Shown: in pieces, positions 13,031 to 24,271 of the stretch
Layout of the letters: each line of letters opens with the position of its first letter
How positions within the stretch are numbered: the first letter of the stretch is position 1
From: Drechslerella dactyloides
Lineage: Eukaryota; Ascomycota; Orbiliomycetes; Orbiliales; Orbiliaceae
DNA: 64,000 nucleotides
Direction of reading: 5' to 3'
Assembly (NCBI GenBank): GCA_020064725.1
Contig: JAGTWJ010000006.1
Span: 620,001 to 684,000, forward strand
Program-made: the position numbers and the translations under genes
The notes under the pieces: generated by a model
Told to the model about the DNA's origin: nothing
Databases searched by the model: none
What the model saw: only the letters and a program-made list of their open reading frames with translations

Positions 13031-14754
13031 TTTAATAATATATTTTAAACTATAAATTAAATTATAAGACAAATCTTGTATTAAGTATTTTTTCTATCTA
13101 CAAAATAGTCCAAAATAGTAATCTACTAAAACAGAGTATTCTCCAGATTTTTTAGAAATCAAAAAATAAAGCAAAACAGTAGAAATATATAAAAAGCTAC
13201 TTAGTTAGATAATAATATTATATACTAAATAAGCTACTTACAAGAAGAAAAACATAGTTTAAATCAACATCATACAACAAAAACAATATAAATTATATAA
13301 AGTATCCAAAATCTTTTACAAACTAAAGTATAACCTACAAACAAATAAAAAAAAAAGAATCCTAAGCCCATCTTTTTCTTTAATAAAAGTGACTAAGTAG
13401 TTAATAAATTATAAAAAACAAATTATAGTTTAAGATAGTAGCCCATAAATATCCTCCTAGTTTAAATAGTAAAAGCAAGTTAAATACTTATATTACCACT
13501 TCTAAATAAACTCATAAAACACATCATACATATAATTTAAATAGTTCAAGTAAAAAACCTATCTCTATAGTTTAATATCAATATTTTATACTATATTTTA
13601 AATAATGCAGATTAAATAATATAAACTAATTAAAAAAGCAAATAAAAAACTATTAATAATAACAAGAAATAGTAGTAATAAAATTACAAAAAATAAAAAT
13701 AGAATAAATAATACTAAAGTAATAGGTAGTATATATATAAATAAAACTATAGTATAATTTAAAAAAATATCTAAGAAAATAATAATAAAAAAATTAACTA
13801 AAGAATTCTATAAATTAATTAGTATTAAGCTAAGAATTATATAACTAAAGCTAGTTTATAGATCTATAATTAACTAAAAAACTATAAAATAAAACCTATA
13901 ATTAGCTAGATAATTTATAAATTAAAAAATTAGCAAAATAACTAGCAAAATATTCTACAAATCAACTTACTTCTAAACTCATAAGTAGTCTTATAGCCAC
14001 CATAAATATAATCTAAACAAGTATTAAAAAAGGACTTCAGATTTATATAATAAATATAAAGAAGGTTTAAACCAGAATAACAACTATAAAATAAAATAGT
14101 AATATAAATTATAAAATCCACATATATTTAATTTATAGTAGCCCTTCTATTCCCAGTATTATAAACTACATTAACCTATATAATAGTTAATCTAGTTAGA
14201 AAGAGAGTAGGGAAAACTATACTACTAAGAACAATAAATATTATTATAAAAAGTAAAAAACAAAAGATAGAAAATAAAAGAAGGAAGAATATAACTATAT
14301 AAAATAGATTACAAAAGCAAAAGTATTATAAATATTAAAATAAATTATAGGATAGGTAATATAAGAAAAATAAAAAAATATATATTTATAATATAAAAAA
14401 AAGAGAAAAGAAGGAGATATATTAATATCTATTTATAAATTAAATTATTATTATTTTTTTTTTACTTTACTATTTATGAAATAAATTATTTTATAATTTA
14501 ATATACTCTGTAAGTTTCTTATTTACTTTATAAATTTATCCTATAGTTTAAATATTTAGTATAGTTTAAGGTAAATATTCTGGTGTAGTAAAGTTAAAGA
14601 ATAAAAAAAATATATAAGCCCTAAATAAATTATTATACTATATTATATATTAATTACTAAATAAAGTAAATATATATTTAGGAAAAGTTTATAAGCTATA
14701 GACTACTTCAGCATTAGTTACACACCCAAGAATGTATTCCTAAATAATTCAGCC
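13031..14754. other. AT-rich DNA downstream of the copia relic, no gene
   Basis: The composition and stop density match RIP-decayed repeat DNA. I recognise no domain. It may be the 3' internal part of the copia element or another insertion into it. Confidence 0.4.
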
Positions 14755-14926
14755 TTATATAGTAGCTATTAAAGTAGAATATAAGTAGTTTATAAAACAG
14801 CTAACATAGTAATTACTAGAATAATATATAAATAACTTGTAAAGTAGCAAAGTATAGTAACTACCTAAATAGTTAATAAAGTAGTAAATATAGTAATTAA
14901 TAAAATAGTAAGTATAATAATTACTA
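14755..14926. repeat. Degenerate GCAGCTA-type minisatellite, left part
   Basis: Short units resembling GTAGCTATTAAAGTAG, ATATAAGTAGTTTATAAAAC and TAGTAATTACTAG recur with a period of about 35-70 bp. The tract resumes after the foldback element at 16,016. The tyrosine-rich minus-strand frame across it is a by-product of the repeats, not a gene. Confidence 0.55.
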
Positions 14927-14928
14927 TA

Positions 14929-16013
14929 ACGTGTACGATAAGCGACCGGGTCAGACAAGCGACCGGGTCACCCTCCTGGTCAAACACCCCACCAAAAACC
15001 CTTTCATTAATATTGTAGTCAATATCTATTAGAAAATTATAAAAAAAAATATTTTAAATAAATATAGATTAAAATAATCTAATATTATTTTTTTTAATTT
15101 TTTAAACCTAATATTAAATTAATAATAATTATTTTAATTTTTTAAAAAACAACACATTTTTTTAGGTGTTTGACTGTAAATATCTCTATAATTTATTAAT
15201 AAAAATCTCTAAAAATGTAATATATAATAGATATCTGTATAATCTAGGTTTATACCGAGCCATTACTTAATATATTAAAAATTAAGGTCTAGAAAGTCTG
15301 CTAAAGTCTGTACAACACAGGCACAACACTCTAGCTATTTTTCTTAATAATTATATAAAAAAATTTTAAAAAATTAATATTAAATTAAATAAGATTAAAT
15401 TATAATTTTATAATTTTTTAAATTTTTTTTATTAAAAATTCAATTTTTTATAATTTTTAAAAATTTTGTATAATAAAAATTAAAAAATTAAGAATAAATT
15501 CAATATTATATAAAAAAAATTAAAAAATATAATAATTAATTTTAATATATTAAAATTAAAATTAATTTTTTTTAGATTTTTTTATTATATTTTTATATAT
15601 AATTTTATCGAAAATAGTTGGATGTGTTGTACCGACTTTAGCAGACTTTCTAGACCTTAATTTTTAATATATTAAGTAATGGCTCGGTATAAACCTAGAT
15701 TATACAGATATCTATTATATATTACATTTTTAGAGATTTTTATTAATAAATTATAGAGATATTTACAGTCAAACACCTAAAAAAATGTGTTGTTTTTTAA
15801 AAAATTAAAATAATTATTATTAATTTAATATTAGGTTTAAAAAATTAAAAAAAATAATATTAGATTATTTTAATCTATATTTATTTAAAATATTTTTTTT
15901 TATAATTTTCTAATAGATATTGACTACAATATTAATGAAAGGGTTTTTGGTGGGGTGTTTGACCAGGAGGGTGACCCGGTCGCTTGTCTGACCCGGTCGC
16001 TTATCGTACACGT
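14929..16013. mobile_element. Long-inverted-repeat (foldback) non-autonomous element, copy 2
   Basis: The element is 1,085 bp flanked by TA at 14,927-14,928 and 16,014-16,015. Its ends and arms are nearly identical to the copy at 5,920-7,008. The asymmetric core markers are swapped: the GGCACAACACTCTAGC segment lies in the left half here but appears as reverse complement in the right half of copy 1. The two copies therefore lie in opposite orientation. It has no coding sequence. Confidence 0.85.
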
Positions 16014-16015
16014 TA

Positions 16016-16556
16016 GTAGTATATAAAAATAACTTACAAAGCAGCTAACACAGCAGCTATTAAAGCAGAATATAAACAGTTTATAAAGTAACTAATATAG
16101 CAGCTACTAGAGCAGTATATAAATAGCTTATAAAATAGTAAAATATAGCAACTACCTAAGCAGTATATATAGCAACTAGTATAACAATAAACAAAGTAGC
16201 TAAAATAATAACAAACAAAATAGATAATAAAATAATAAGTATCCAGCTCTTAAGCAAACAGCAAAACAACTAACTCAACAGCTCCTATTATAAGTTAATA
16301 TAGTAACCTTTTAATAGCTAACAAAATAACTAACTAAAATAGTTCTTAATTTAGTTGCTAAAACCATTAATTAAATAACTTATAAGCTGCTTTATTAATA
16401 ATAAAAAAAGTAATTTATAAAGCAACCTACAATAAGAATTATAATAAGATTATTATAGTAGTATAGCTAGCAATTTATATTAAATAATTATTCTATAATC
16501 TATTTTAGATTGAGCCAAAATATTAGATTAAATAATAATCTAGATCATAATTAGTA
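16016..16556. repeat. Minisatellite, right part, then AT-rich DNA up to the pogo insertion
   Basis: Units such as CAGCTAACACAGCAGCTATT and CAGTATATAAACAGCTTATA recur to about 16,300. The better preserved GCAGC cores suggest less mutation than in the part left of the foldback element. The last roughly 30 bases before 16,557 match the left-arm sequence just after position 1,514. Confidence 0.5.
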
Positions 16557-16558
16557 TA

Positions 16559-18449
16559 ACGTCAAAGATAAGCGAGCGAGCCGGACAAGCGAGCGAGCCA
16601 CCTCCGGCCGCCTACAGACCCCTTTACCTTCACCACCACATATCTCAACAACTACAACAATAGCTACCTCTATGACTGAATCATACATAAATATAGTTAT
16701 TCAAGTTTTGAAAAAAAATACAGTTTTAAGTATTAGGGCCACTGTAAAACTATATAATGTCCCCTGGTCCACTTTTACCCACCAATACAAAAACCATATC
16801 TCTAAGATAAATAACATCCTGAAATTGTGAAACTTTATAAATTTAGAAAAGAATATTATTATTTAATATATACTTGAGCTATATACATGGTTTTTTTATC
16901 CTAAACTAAATAATGTGGAAGATATGGCCAACCAACTACTATCAACACATAGTAATAATAATATACAATATATTAATAAAAAATAAACTAATAACTTTAT
17001 TAAATACTACCTAAAACTATAAATGTATTTATCCAAAAAATACAACTACCAACAAGTAAAATACAAAGATCCTGTGCTTATTAGTAAGTGGTTTCAGCTA
17101 ATTAAAACTATAAAGGCTAAGTATGGTATTATAGATAATGATATTTATAATTTTAACAAGACTGGCTTTATAATGGGTATAATATCTACAACCACTGTTG
17201 TCATAGGTGCTGAATTGTGTGATAAAGCAAAACTAGTGTAGCCTGGGAACTGTGAATAGGTAACAGTTATCTAAAAAATAAACACAGAAGGTTGGGTATT
17301 ATTGCTATTTATTATCTTTGCTGGGTAATATTATCTAGCTAGTTGGTATATAGTGACCAAGCTACCAGCAGATTAGGTTATTACATTTTCTGATAATGGT
17401 TGGATGATGAACAAGCTTGCTCTATAGTGGCTATAGTATTTTGACAAATTTACAGTGTAGCACTGTTATTTGGATTATTGGCTATTAGTTCTAGATGGTT
17501 ATAAAAGCTATTATTTAGCTACTTTCAAGCTATACTGCCAGGAGTACAAGATTATTATAATCTATATACCACTGCATTTATTATATATTTTTCAGCTATT
17601 GGATATTGGCTGCTTTGGGCCACTAAAACAGGTGTATAGCAAGGAGGTGGAGAGTTTAATATGTGCATATATTAACTATATCTCTAAGCTAAAGTTTCTC
17701 TCCAAATTTCATAAGGCATTTACTGCTGTAATAATGTTTAAAAATATATATAGTAGCTTTGCTAGAACTGGTATTGTACTTTATAACCTAGATAAAGTTC
17801 TATCAAAACTAGATATACAGTTGCTAGCAGCCACTCTAGTAAATTTATGCCTGGGTACCACAAATACAGAAGCTACCTAGACTACAAAGATGCTATTAAA
17901 TCTGTTAAAGATTAGCCTATAAATAGGCTTGATTAAAAACCAGATTATCTAATACTAGAATACCTTTCCTATATTGTTGCTAGTAGTTATAGACCAGCTA
18001 TCTAAAGGGGTGTAGATAATAATGCACTAAATAGTGCTTATATATACAGAGAACACAACACTTTGCTCCGCAAATGAGCTGCTAAGTAAGCACCGGCAGC
18101 TGAAAAGATAGTGTATACAGTATGGGGGCATGTTTATTATACACCAGGCTGACAAAATCCTGGACAGCAATGTTATAGACAAAGTAGTTAAGCAGCCAAC
18201 ACCTCTAAAGCGCCAGCGCACCTCCCAGCTGAAGGCTACCTCTGCATACATACGCCGCTGTGGTAATTGTGGCAAGCCTGGACATAATATTCGAACATGC
18301 CAGCAGGCATCTTAAGCATGTATATAAGCTATTTGGCATGTATCTAGGCCAGCATAATAGCGGTGTGGTGGTGAAGCCGGTGTTTTTGTTGGGGTGGGGT
18401 GGTGAGGTGGCTCGCTCGCTTGTCCGGCTCGCTCGCTTATCTTTGACGT
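16559..18449 (+). mobile_element. Fot1/pogo-like DNA transposon, copy 2 of family 1
   Basis: The element is 1,891 bp, the same length as copy 1 but in the opposite orientation, and is flanked by TA at 16,557-16,558 and 18,450-18,451. The start codon region lies near 16,671. Fragments 17,023-17,241 (first DDE block, NFNKTGF) and 17,470-17,880 (second aspartate VLDGYK and the DIGCFGPLK region) are open. The piece 18,130-18,315 ends with a perfect CCHC zinc knuckle, CGNCGKPGHNIRTC, a good indication of the transposase C-terminus. Differences from copy 1 are overwhelmingly transitions of RIP type and include many CAG/CAA/TGG-to-stop changes. It is not functional. Confidence 0.9.
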
Positions 18450-18451
18450 TA

Positions 18452-18900
18452 TAGTTTAATATATAATAGCATACAGACTATGGAGTACTTAGCTATTAAC
18501 TAGTGGCAGAATACTCTAAGTGGTTATGTAGTCATATGGTCTGTAGACTGCTGTCTAATAGCCTTCTGGCACTCTATCATGCAATCTACAGATATCATTG
18601 TAATATACACTGATATATGCATGAGATCTTGACCTACATAACATAACAAAAAATATATAATAATTACTACTACCACATTTCTTTTTAATCTTAACCACAT
18701 TATTAATAATAAGATAATAATAATTATATAATAACATATAACTATATTAACAGTATAAAAAGGCTACCAAGTAACACCACTAGCATAGCATCAATAAGGA
18801 CCGCAATAGATTTTACAACAGATTTTTAGCTACGACCGGGCTCCATCTCAATACCAAGGCTTATAGTCATATGGCCAGATCCGCATATGTATCCAACAAA
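18452..18900 (+). repeat. Candidate 3' LTR of the right copia copy (remainder)
   Basis: About 280 bp pair as reverse complement with 1,200-1,510, including the block CAGCAGTCTACAGACC seen at 1,411-1,426. A TATA-like GTATAAAAAGGCTACC at about 18,753 fits a promoter inside an LTR. The pogo element at 16,559 sits inside this sequence, because the left copy has the uninterrupted version. The LTR assignment is inference from position. Confidence 0.4.
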
Positions 18901-18952
18901 TTTAATAAAATATAATATTTTAAATTTATAAAGATTATAGATATTATATAGA

Positions 18953-18957
18953 TATAC

Positions 18958-18991
<34 letters not shown>

Positions 18992-19000
18992 ATATATTAA
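18953..19000. repeat. (TA)n(TG)n microsatellite
   Basis: A run of TA dinucleotides passes into about nine TG dinucleotides and back to TA. Confidence 0.85.
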
Positions 19001-19739
19001 TAAATAGTGGGCAGCTTCTGGAAGATATTATTAAACAGGTTAAATTTTAATAAAAATCAATTATTTCAGATAGGCTATTTTTTACAATTTTAAAATTAGG
19101 TATAGTCTACTCTATATAAATTTGATAAAATAAAATATATTTAATTTTAAACCCCTGAAAAACATATTAATTAAGATATAGATGTATTATTACAGTTGTC
19201 ATATTATCTAAAAAGCTGACTATTATCCGGCGCCAGCTAACTGTTATCTGAGGCCAGATTTTTTTTGCTGATGTAATACAGGTGATGGGATAAATCAACT
19301 CAAAATGCCTTTACAATCAAAGTGTTTGATTTGAAATTGCAAACAAGCTCAGCCAGTCATCAGTTCAAGTCACATGTTTTGCGTGCTTAGTCACTAGGAA
19401 ATATGACTGTTCAACTAGTACAGACAACTTTGAGGTTATTCTCGTCATTTGTATACTTCTCATATCTGATATAAAGCCACTTGCAAGCTGGTGCACGAGC
19501 GGTTTTGTCGTCTGACCGGATTCTAGTCACGTCACCCGAATCCTGCGACCTCAACAAAGATCCTGACATCAGCAGAGGCGCCCCAACATAACAACAATCA
19601 TTCCTATTACACAAGTGCAAGTGGTTATATATGCGGACATCCACCTTCGAGCTCCAACTTGCCCGAGATAGATTGATGTCCCATTAGCCGCATCGGAAAC
19701 AACAAGTCCAGACAACAGTTCAGTTTTACCGACCTCACA
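19001..19739. other. Boundary between AT-rich repeats and gene block; probable promoter region
   Basis: Base composition rises from very AT-rich to balanced around 19,200. I find no convincing gene. The last few hundred bases presumably hold the promoter and 5' leader of the gene starting at 19,740. Confidence 0.5.
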
Positions 19740-20777
19740 ATGCGCGACCCTTTCCCGCCGTGCCCAGCCCTGCTGGTGAAAGCTATCACTCCGATATCCC
19801 GAGCTATTGGATTCAGCACACTTCCTACCCACGTCCACGAGGTGCTCGGTGCCTTTCTACTGTATCACTTTATCAACGTTTACGCTTCGCCCCTCATATC
19901 TCTACGTCTATTCCCGAAGACCTATCGCTCCTTCAACAAAAGAAACCGAATAAACTGGGACATCCATGTCGTATCACTTGTTCAGAGTACACTCATCTGC
20001 ATGGTTTCGTTTTATTCAATGCTGGCGGATAGAGAGAGATCTACCATGGACGCAAACCAACGAGTATGGGGCTATACTGGCTTTTGCGGTATGGTACAGG
20101 CCCTTGGAGCGGGGTACTTCTTGTGGGACTTGATGGTCAGCACTCAACATCTTAATATCTTTGGACCTGGGCTTCTCGCGCATGCCATCTGCGCCCTATG
20201 CGTCTTTTCACTCGGCTTTGTATGATGACCCCACGCGAACCGTACAAACTGGATACCGATACTAATGCAGCAGGCGTAGCGGCCGTTTGTCAACTATTAC
20301 GCACCTACGTTCCTTCTTTACGAGCTCTCGTCACCATTTTTGAACTTCCATTGGTTTATGGACAAGCTGGAGATGACGGGCTCTCGGCTACAGCTGTTAA
20401 ACGGAATTTGTTTGCTCGTCGTATTTTTTTCTTGCCGACTGGTCTTTGGGACGTATTCGTCGTTTCGCGTTGGCATGGACATCTACCGGGCTTGGAAATC
20501 GCCGCCCGCCGACATCGTCAGCCAGGGACGAACCGTGCCCGCTTGGTTGGCGCTTTCATACGTCACAAGCAATCTTATATTACATTTCTTGAACATATAC
20601 TGGTTCGGAAAGATGGTCGATGCTCTTAGGAAAAGATTTGATTCTAAAGCGAAAACGAAGTCGGGTGGTGACGGAAGCAGGCCAGTCGAAGACGGCGTCA
20701 GTGTGGAGGGCACCGATCTCAAGATTCCTGATACAACAGCTCTTTTCCGCGAGAACAACGTTCGACAGCGCAAATGA
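19740..20777 (+). CDS. TLC-domain multi-pass membrane protein
   Basis: There are two exons, 19,740-20,219 and 20,280-20,777. They are joined across a 60-bp intron with donor GTATGA, a likely branch site near ACTAATG and acceptor TAG, giving 325 residues. Several hydrophobic segments and the pattern of the TRAM/LAG1/CLN8 (TLC) fold are visible. These are an early HEVLGAFLLYHFIN helix, LGAGYFLWDLMVS, and after the junction RPFVNYYAPTFLLYELSSP and an NFHWFMDKL loop typical of the TMEM56/YPR114W group. The C-terminal tail is charged and lysine-rich. Proteins of this group sit in endoplasmic reticulum or other endomembranes, and the exact substrate is unknown. It is the first intact gene beside the heterochromatin-like block. 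Confidence 0.85.
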
Positions 20778-21845
20778 ATTCTGTCACCACGGTCACAGGT
20801 ATTTGACCGAATCGGGACACCCCGAATGGGGAAGGTTGCCCGTGAAGCTGTACATCAAGCCAAGGGGACACTGCACGGATATAACTTGCCTCAAGTTCCC
20901 TTGGCTACTCTATACGGAATGCAGCGGCGTTTGGAGTAAGGGCAAGTTATGCACACGAGTATTAAGAAATGGCCATAGACGTCAGGCTGAAAGACAGCAC
21001 ACTACAATCGCAGTAATACTAAACATTATATATGATGTACCTACCTCTATTTCTTGATCTCTCTCGCCTTCTTATATCTGCATCGCTGAGGAAGGTTTGC
21101 GGTCATCACTGGATGATGCGGAGAAAGGGTTATCGACAGGTGCGAGAATTGTACGATTATCATGGGACCGAGCCATCTGCACGCTTGTACTTAATATAGT
21201 ACTATTTAGTGGAACGCCAAAATCCCATGCTTTACTGCAGCAGATGCGGTTACAGAGGAGCACGGGTCGTTTCTCCTACATATATTCCTATTTCTCGCAA
21301 AGAATGAACTGGGTAGCGTTTACTAAGCTGCCTACAAGACGCGTGTGGCTATTGAGGTACATCCCAAGATCCTTATCCCGCCAAGACCACGCAACCACAT
21401 TACGTAATCTTCGCGTTGGCGTCTGGTCAATTGGTTCGGTCCCTTTTATTTTTCTCCTTTTCTTATCACTGCCACATCATCCTATATACAGATTCAAGGA
21501 CCCGTTACCTACAACCCCTCAGGTTCCATCCTTCCCCGACACCCCATCAGCGATCCGGCTCACTCTGGAAGGAAATGGGCATTACTTCAAGCAGTTGATT
21601 TGGACCCGCGGCGTACAATAGGACATGGTGATACCAACATAGGTGTCGCAATCACCACCTGGTTCGTCGCCATCATCACGCTCTAGCGTGTCGAGTTGGA
21701 GTGTGGAGATACTATCCACAACACGACTGTTTACCCACTCATCATCTTCCTTGGAAACGCTGTTTCTTCGGTCGGGCTCGCTCGTTCAATTTTGTGAGAA
21801 CGCTACCCCGGGCGATACATACATTCCGTTCGCCATCGTTCGAAG
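20778..21845. other. Intergenic region, 1.07 kb
   Basis: An open frame at 21,097-21,621 has no recognisable domain and no clear homology by eye, so I do not call it. The region probably holds the terminator of the TLC gene and the promoter or 5' leader of the next gene. Confidence 0.45.
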
Positions 21846-23594
21846 ATGCGATTATCAAAGGTCAATCTGATCCGGAAGGGGGTCTCCGAGTCTGTGACCC
21901 AAAACAATTCGACTTCCATGTTTTCCGCCGACAGGAACGTTGTTGGCGCATTCTGGTACATTCGCGAAGAATTGGGCGATCATCAGGTATCCATGCTTCT
22001 CTTCTCAACGTCTTGGACACTGGATCCCCAACGCGTTAGCTAACCCTTTCTGTCATCAGGCTCGGAAGATTGCACGAACTAAACAGCTTGATGGATACCG
22101 CGGTAATATATTTTACGGATCGGCAGAGAAGCTGTGGAAAGAGGTAAGCATGCTGTCGAGCGATCGGAAGCCTTGGTCGTGACTGAATCGCTGATGCCTC
22201 GTGCTCAGCGCGAGATTAGGAAGAATAGCCCACATAAGCTTAAGCGCCCTATCAAGTCTCTGGAGACCCAACCCGAAATTGTCACTGGTCGATCCTACGG
22301 GCTCCCCTCGGATGATGAGGACGACGATATGAACGACGAGGTAGCCGACAACCTGGACCAAGCAACTTTGTTACAACAGAGCTATGTCTCGTCAGCTTCT
22401 CACCATGACCCCCTCTCCCCGCCTCTATCGCCAAATCGCTCCCAGCAGACTCTACTTGACCGGGAAAGCTATGGTGACGATGGGCATACACCTCCGATGC
22501 CCGGTTCCTTCATATTTGAGACAGACGCTCCCGCATCACCTACATTCTCTTCGAGTCTCATGGAGTCGATCCAAAGCGTGTCGGAATTCTTATACTCAAC
22601 ACCTACTCGTCCCTCCTACGTAAATCCGGGGCTTGCCTTGGAACACCGCTATGATGTATCTTCGCCTCTGCCCCAAAATTCGAGATTCGATATGACGCCG
22701 AGGCAATTAGCAGCTTTTTCCAAAAGAAAACAGGGGTTTGAGAAATTGCTCGAGAGACCAACTACTCCGTCTGCAATAAGTGATGCGGACCCCGATGAAT
22801 GGAGCTTATCTGAGAAGGATAGAATGGAGCGCCAACGCCGCAGGAAAGATCTCCAGAAGTTTCGACTTGAGCGACAGAGACGGTTGCGAATCGAAAGCAT
22901 CCAAGGAACCGACGAAGAACCCAAAAGCTCCCGAAAGCGACCCCGGGATGATCTGGACCCCGTTGGCGTAGAATTTCAGCGTATGGAAACTGCGCAGAAG
23001 AAGAGTCGGTCGTCCGAAATATTTGCCAAGGCGTTGAATCCCATATATCACGTCCTGGAACCACAGTCAGGCACCAATTCCTCCGAAGCTCGACTGACAA
23101 TAGCGGAAACCGAAGTATGCCGTGCAGCGGCAGGGGACGCTATACCGTCGGTTGCGGTGTCTGGGGAAATACAAAGCCAGGACTATGGTGCACCGACTCC
23201 GTCTCCATCACCGCCTCTCCACCCGGAAAACAACTTCCCAAAGCAGGCTCAGCCACATGTACCGAAGGTGCCCTCAGGCCTTCGGAAGGCGACCAATATT
23301 TCGAGCTCACCGGCTGGATCGCCTCTGAAGATTTCAAAGAATCGCTATCAGGGTCCTGTGAAGGCTATCGGTCGAGAAGATGAGACCCGCACTAGAGCTG
23401 CGGTCGATTCTGTTAGTTCCCCTTTCCATATAATTCTTAAAGAGTAAAGGTTCTAACAATAATATCCTTAGATCCAGAGCGCTCTTTGTATGACTTTCCA
23501 ATTCCCACCTCTCAAGTCGTCAATCATTGCAAATGGGTCCACCGCAGACGTTTTCGGTGAACTTTCAACCCATTTTGGCATTGCTGCTGCATAA
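21846..23594 (+). CDS. Uncharacterised charged, largely disordered protein
   Basis: My model has four exons: 21,846-21,986; 22,060-22,143; 22,209-23,415 or so; and about 23,475-23,594. The last intron runs from GTTAGT to CCTTAG. Without it the frame stops at 23,447. The junctions of the first three exons keep phase 0. I do not recognise the family. Visible features are an N-terminal basic segment with GAFWYIREELGDHQ, an acidic stretch SDDEDDDMNDE, proline/serine-rich low complexity, and a strongly basic coiled-coil-like segment around KDRMERQRRRKDLQKFRLERQ. The latter is followed by SRKRPRDD, a possible nuclear localisation signal. I suspect a nuclear role but cannot name one. The start codon is the first in-frame ATG and is uncertain. 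Confidence 0.6.
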
Positions 23595-24271
23595 GAGAAT
23601 CGCTATCTATGCACCTGCTGGCGCGCATTCTCACATTATCTCACGATTAATGGCTGCCGAACGGTTGCGCCCCGCCTCTTTATTTTCTGCTTTTCCCACC
23701 CCAGGCGATTTGCTCGGGTTATTTGGAGTTTAATTTAGCATAGCGTGATTGGTTGCCTGTGATATTTTGGTTTCAACTCTATTTTCTCTGAGTCCCTTAG
23801 CCTGCTTGGGGGGCGAGATGACACTGTTATATGCCCAGGCGTAATAAAGATGTATAATAAGTCAATGCTGAGTCAGCTCTCTCGAAGGCGTCTCATCTCC
23901 TTCACCACGCTTGTCATCTGTTATTGTCACATGGGCCCTGTGAGCAACTCGGCCCCGCCAAGGCCCGGCCCCTGCGGAAGCTGCACACCGCAAAAATAAA
24001 AATATCATCTCCAGGACAGGTTACTCAGCAGCAAGCCTCGCGTACCAATACAAGCACCTGCGCCCACGCCTTTGCGGATGCCATGTACACGTACATTCTA
24101 TGCCCCAATAGCGCATTTTACTAAATCGCCTCTTACTTGCGCCAGCCCGACAGGTGTTTCCGCTACCTCACGGCTCTCTTTAAGTACAACCATCATCATG
24201 GACTGAGGATCCCTCTTGCCCTCTCTCGTCTATCTGTTATACGGCATCCTAGGGCATCAGAGCACCTTGAC
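23595..24271. other. Intergenic region, 0.68 kb
   Basis: No gene is recognised. It presumably holds the terminator of the upstream gene and the promoter of the diacylglycerol kinase gene. A frame running into the next gene from 24,137 starts at TTG and not at an ATG. Confidence 0.5.

Noticed and set aside
14755..14958. 67-residue tyrosine-rich frame on the minus strand
   Set aside because: It lies in an AT-rich minisatellite and extends into a transposon end. Its composition is explained by the repeat units.
5920..16013. CRISPR-like array, from repeated palindromic blocks
   Set aside because: There are no regularly spaced short repeats with unique spacers. The structure is two long foldback transposable elements.
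1..19200. Mitochondrial DNA insertion, suggested by the very low GC content
   Set aside because: Readable copia polyprotein landmarks, TA-flanked transposons and strand-symmetric transitions explain the composition as RIP of nuclear repeats.
21097..21621. 174-residue plus-strand frame
   Set aside because: No family resemblance, odd composition, and it lies in a likely promoter or leader. A lineage-specific gene cannot be excluded.
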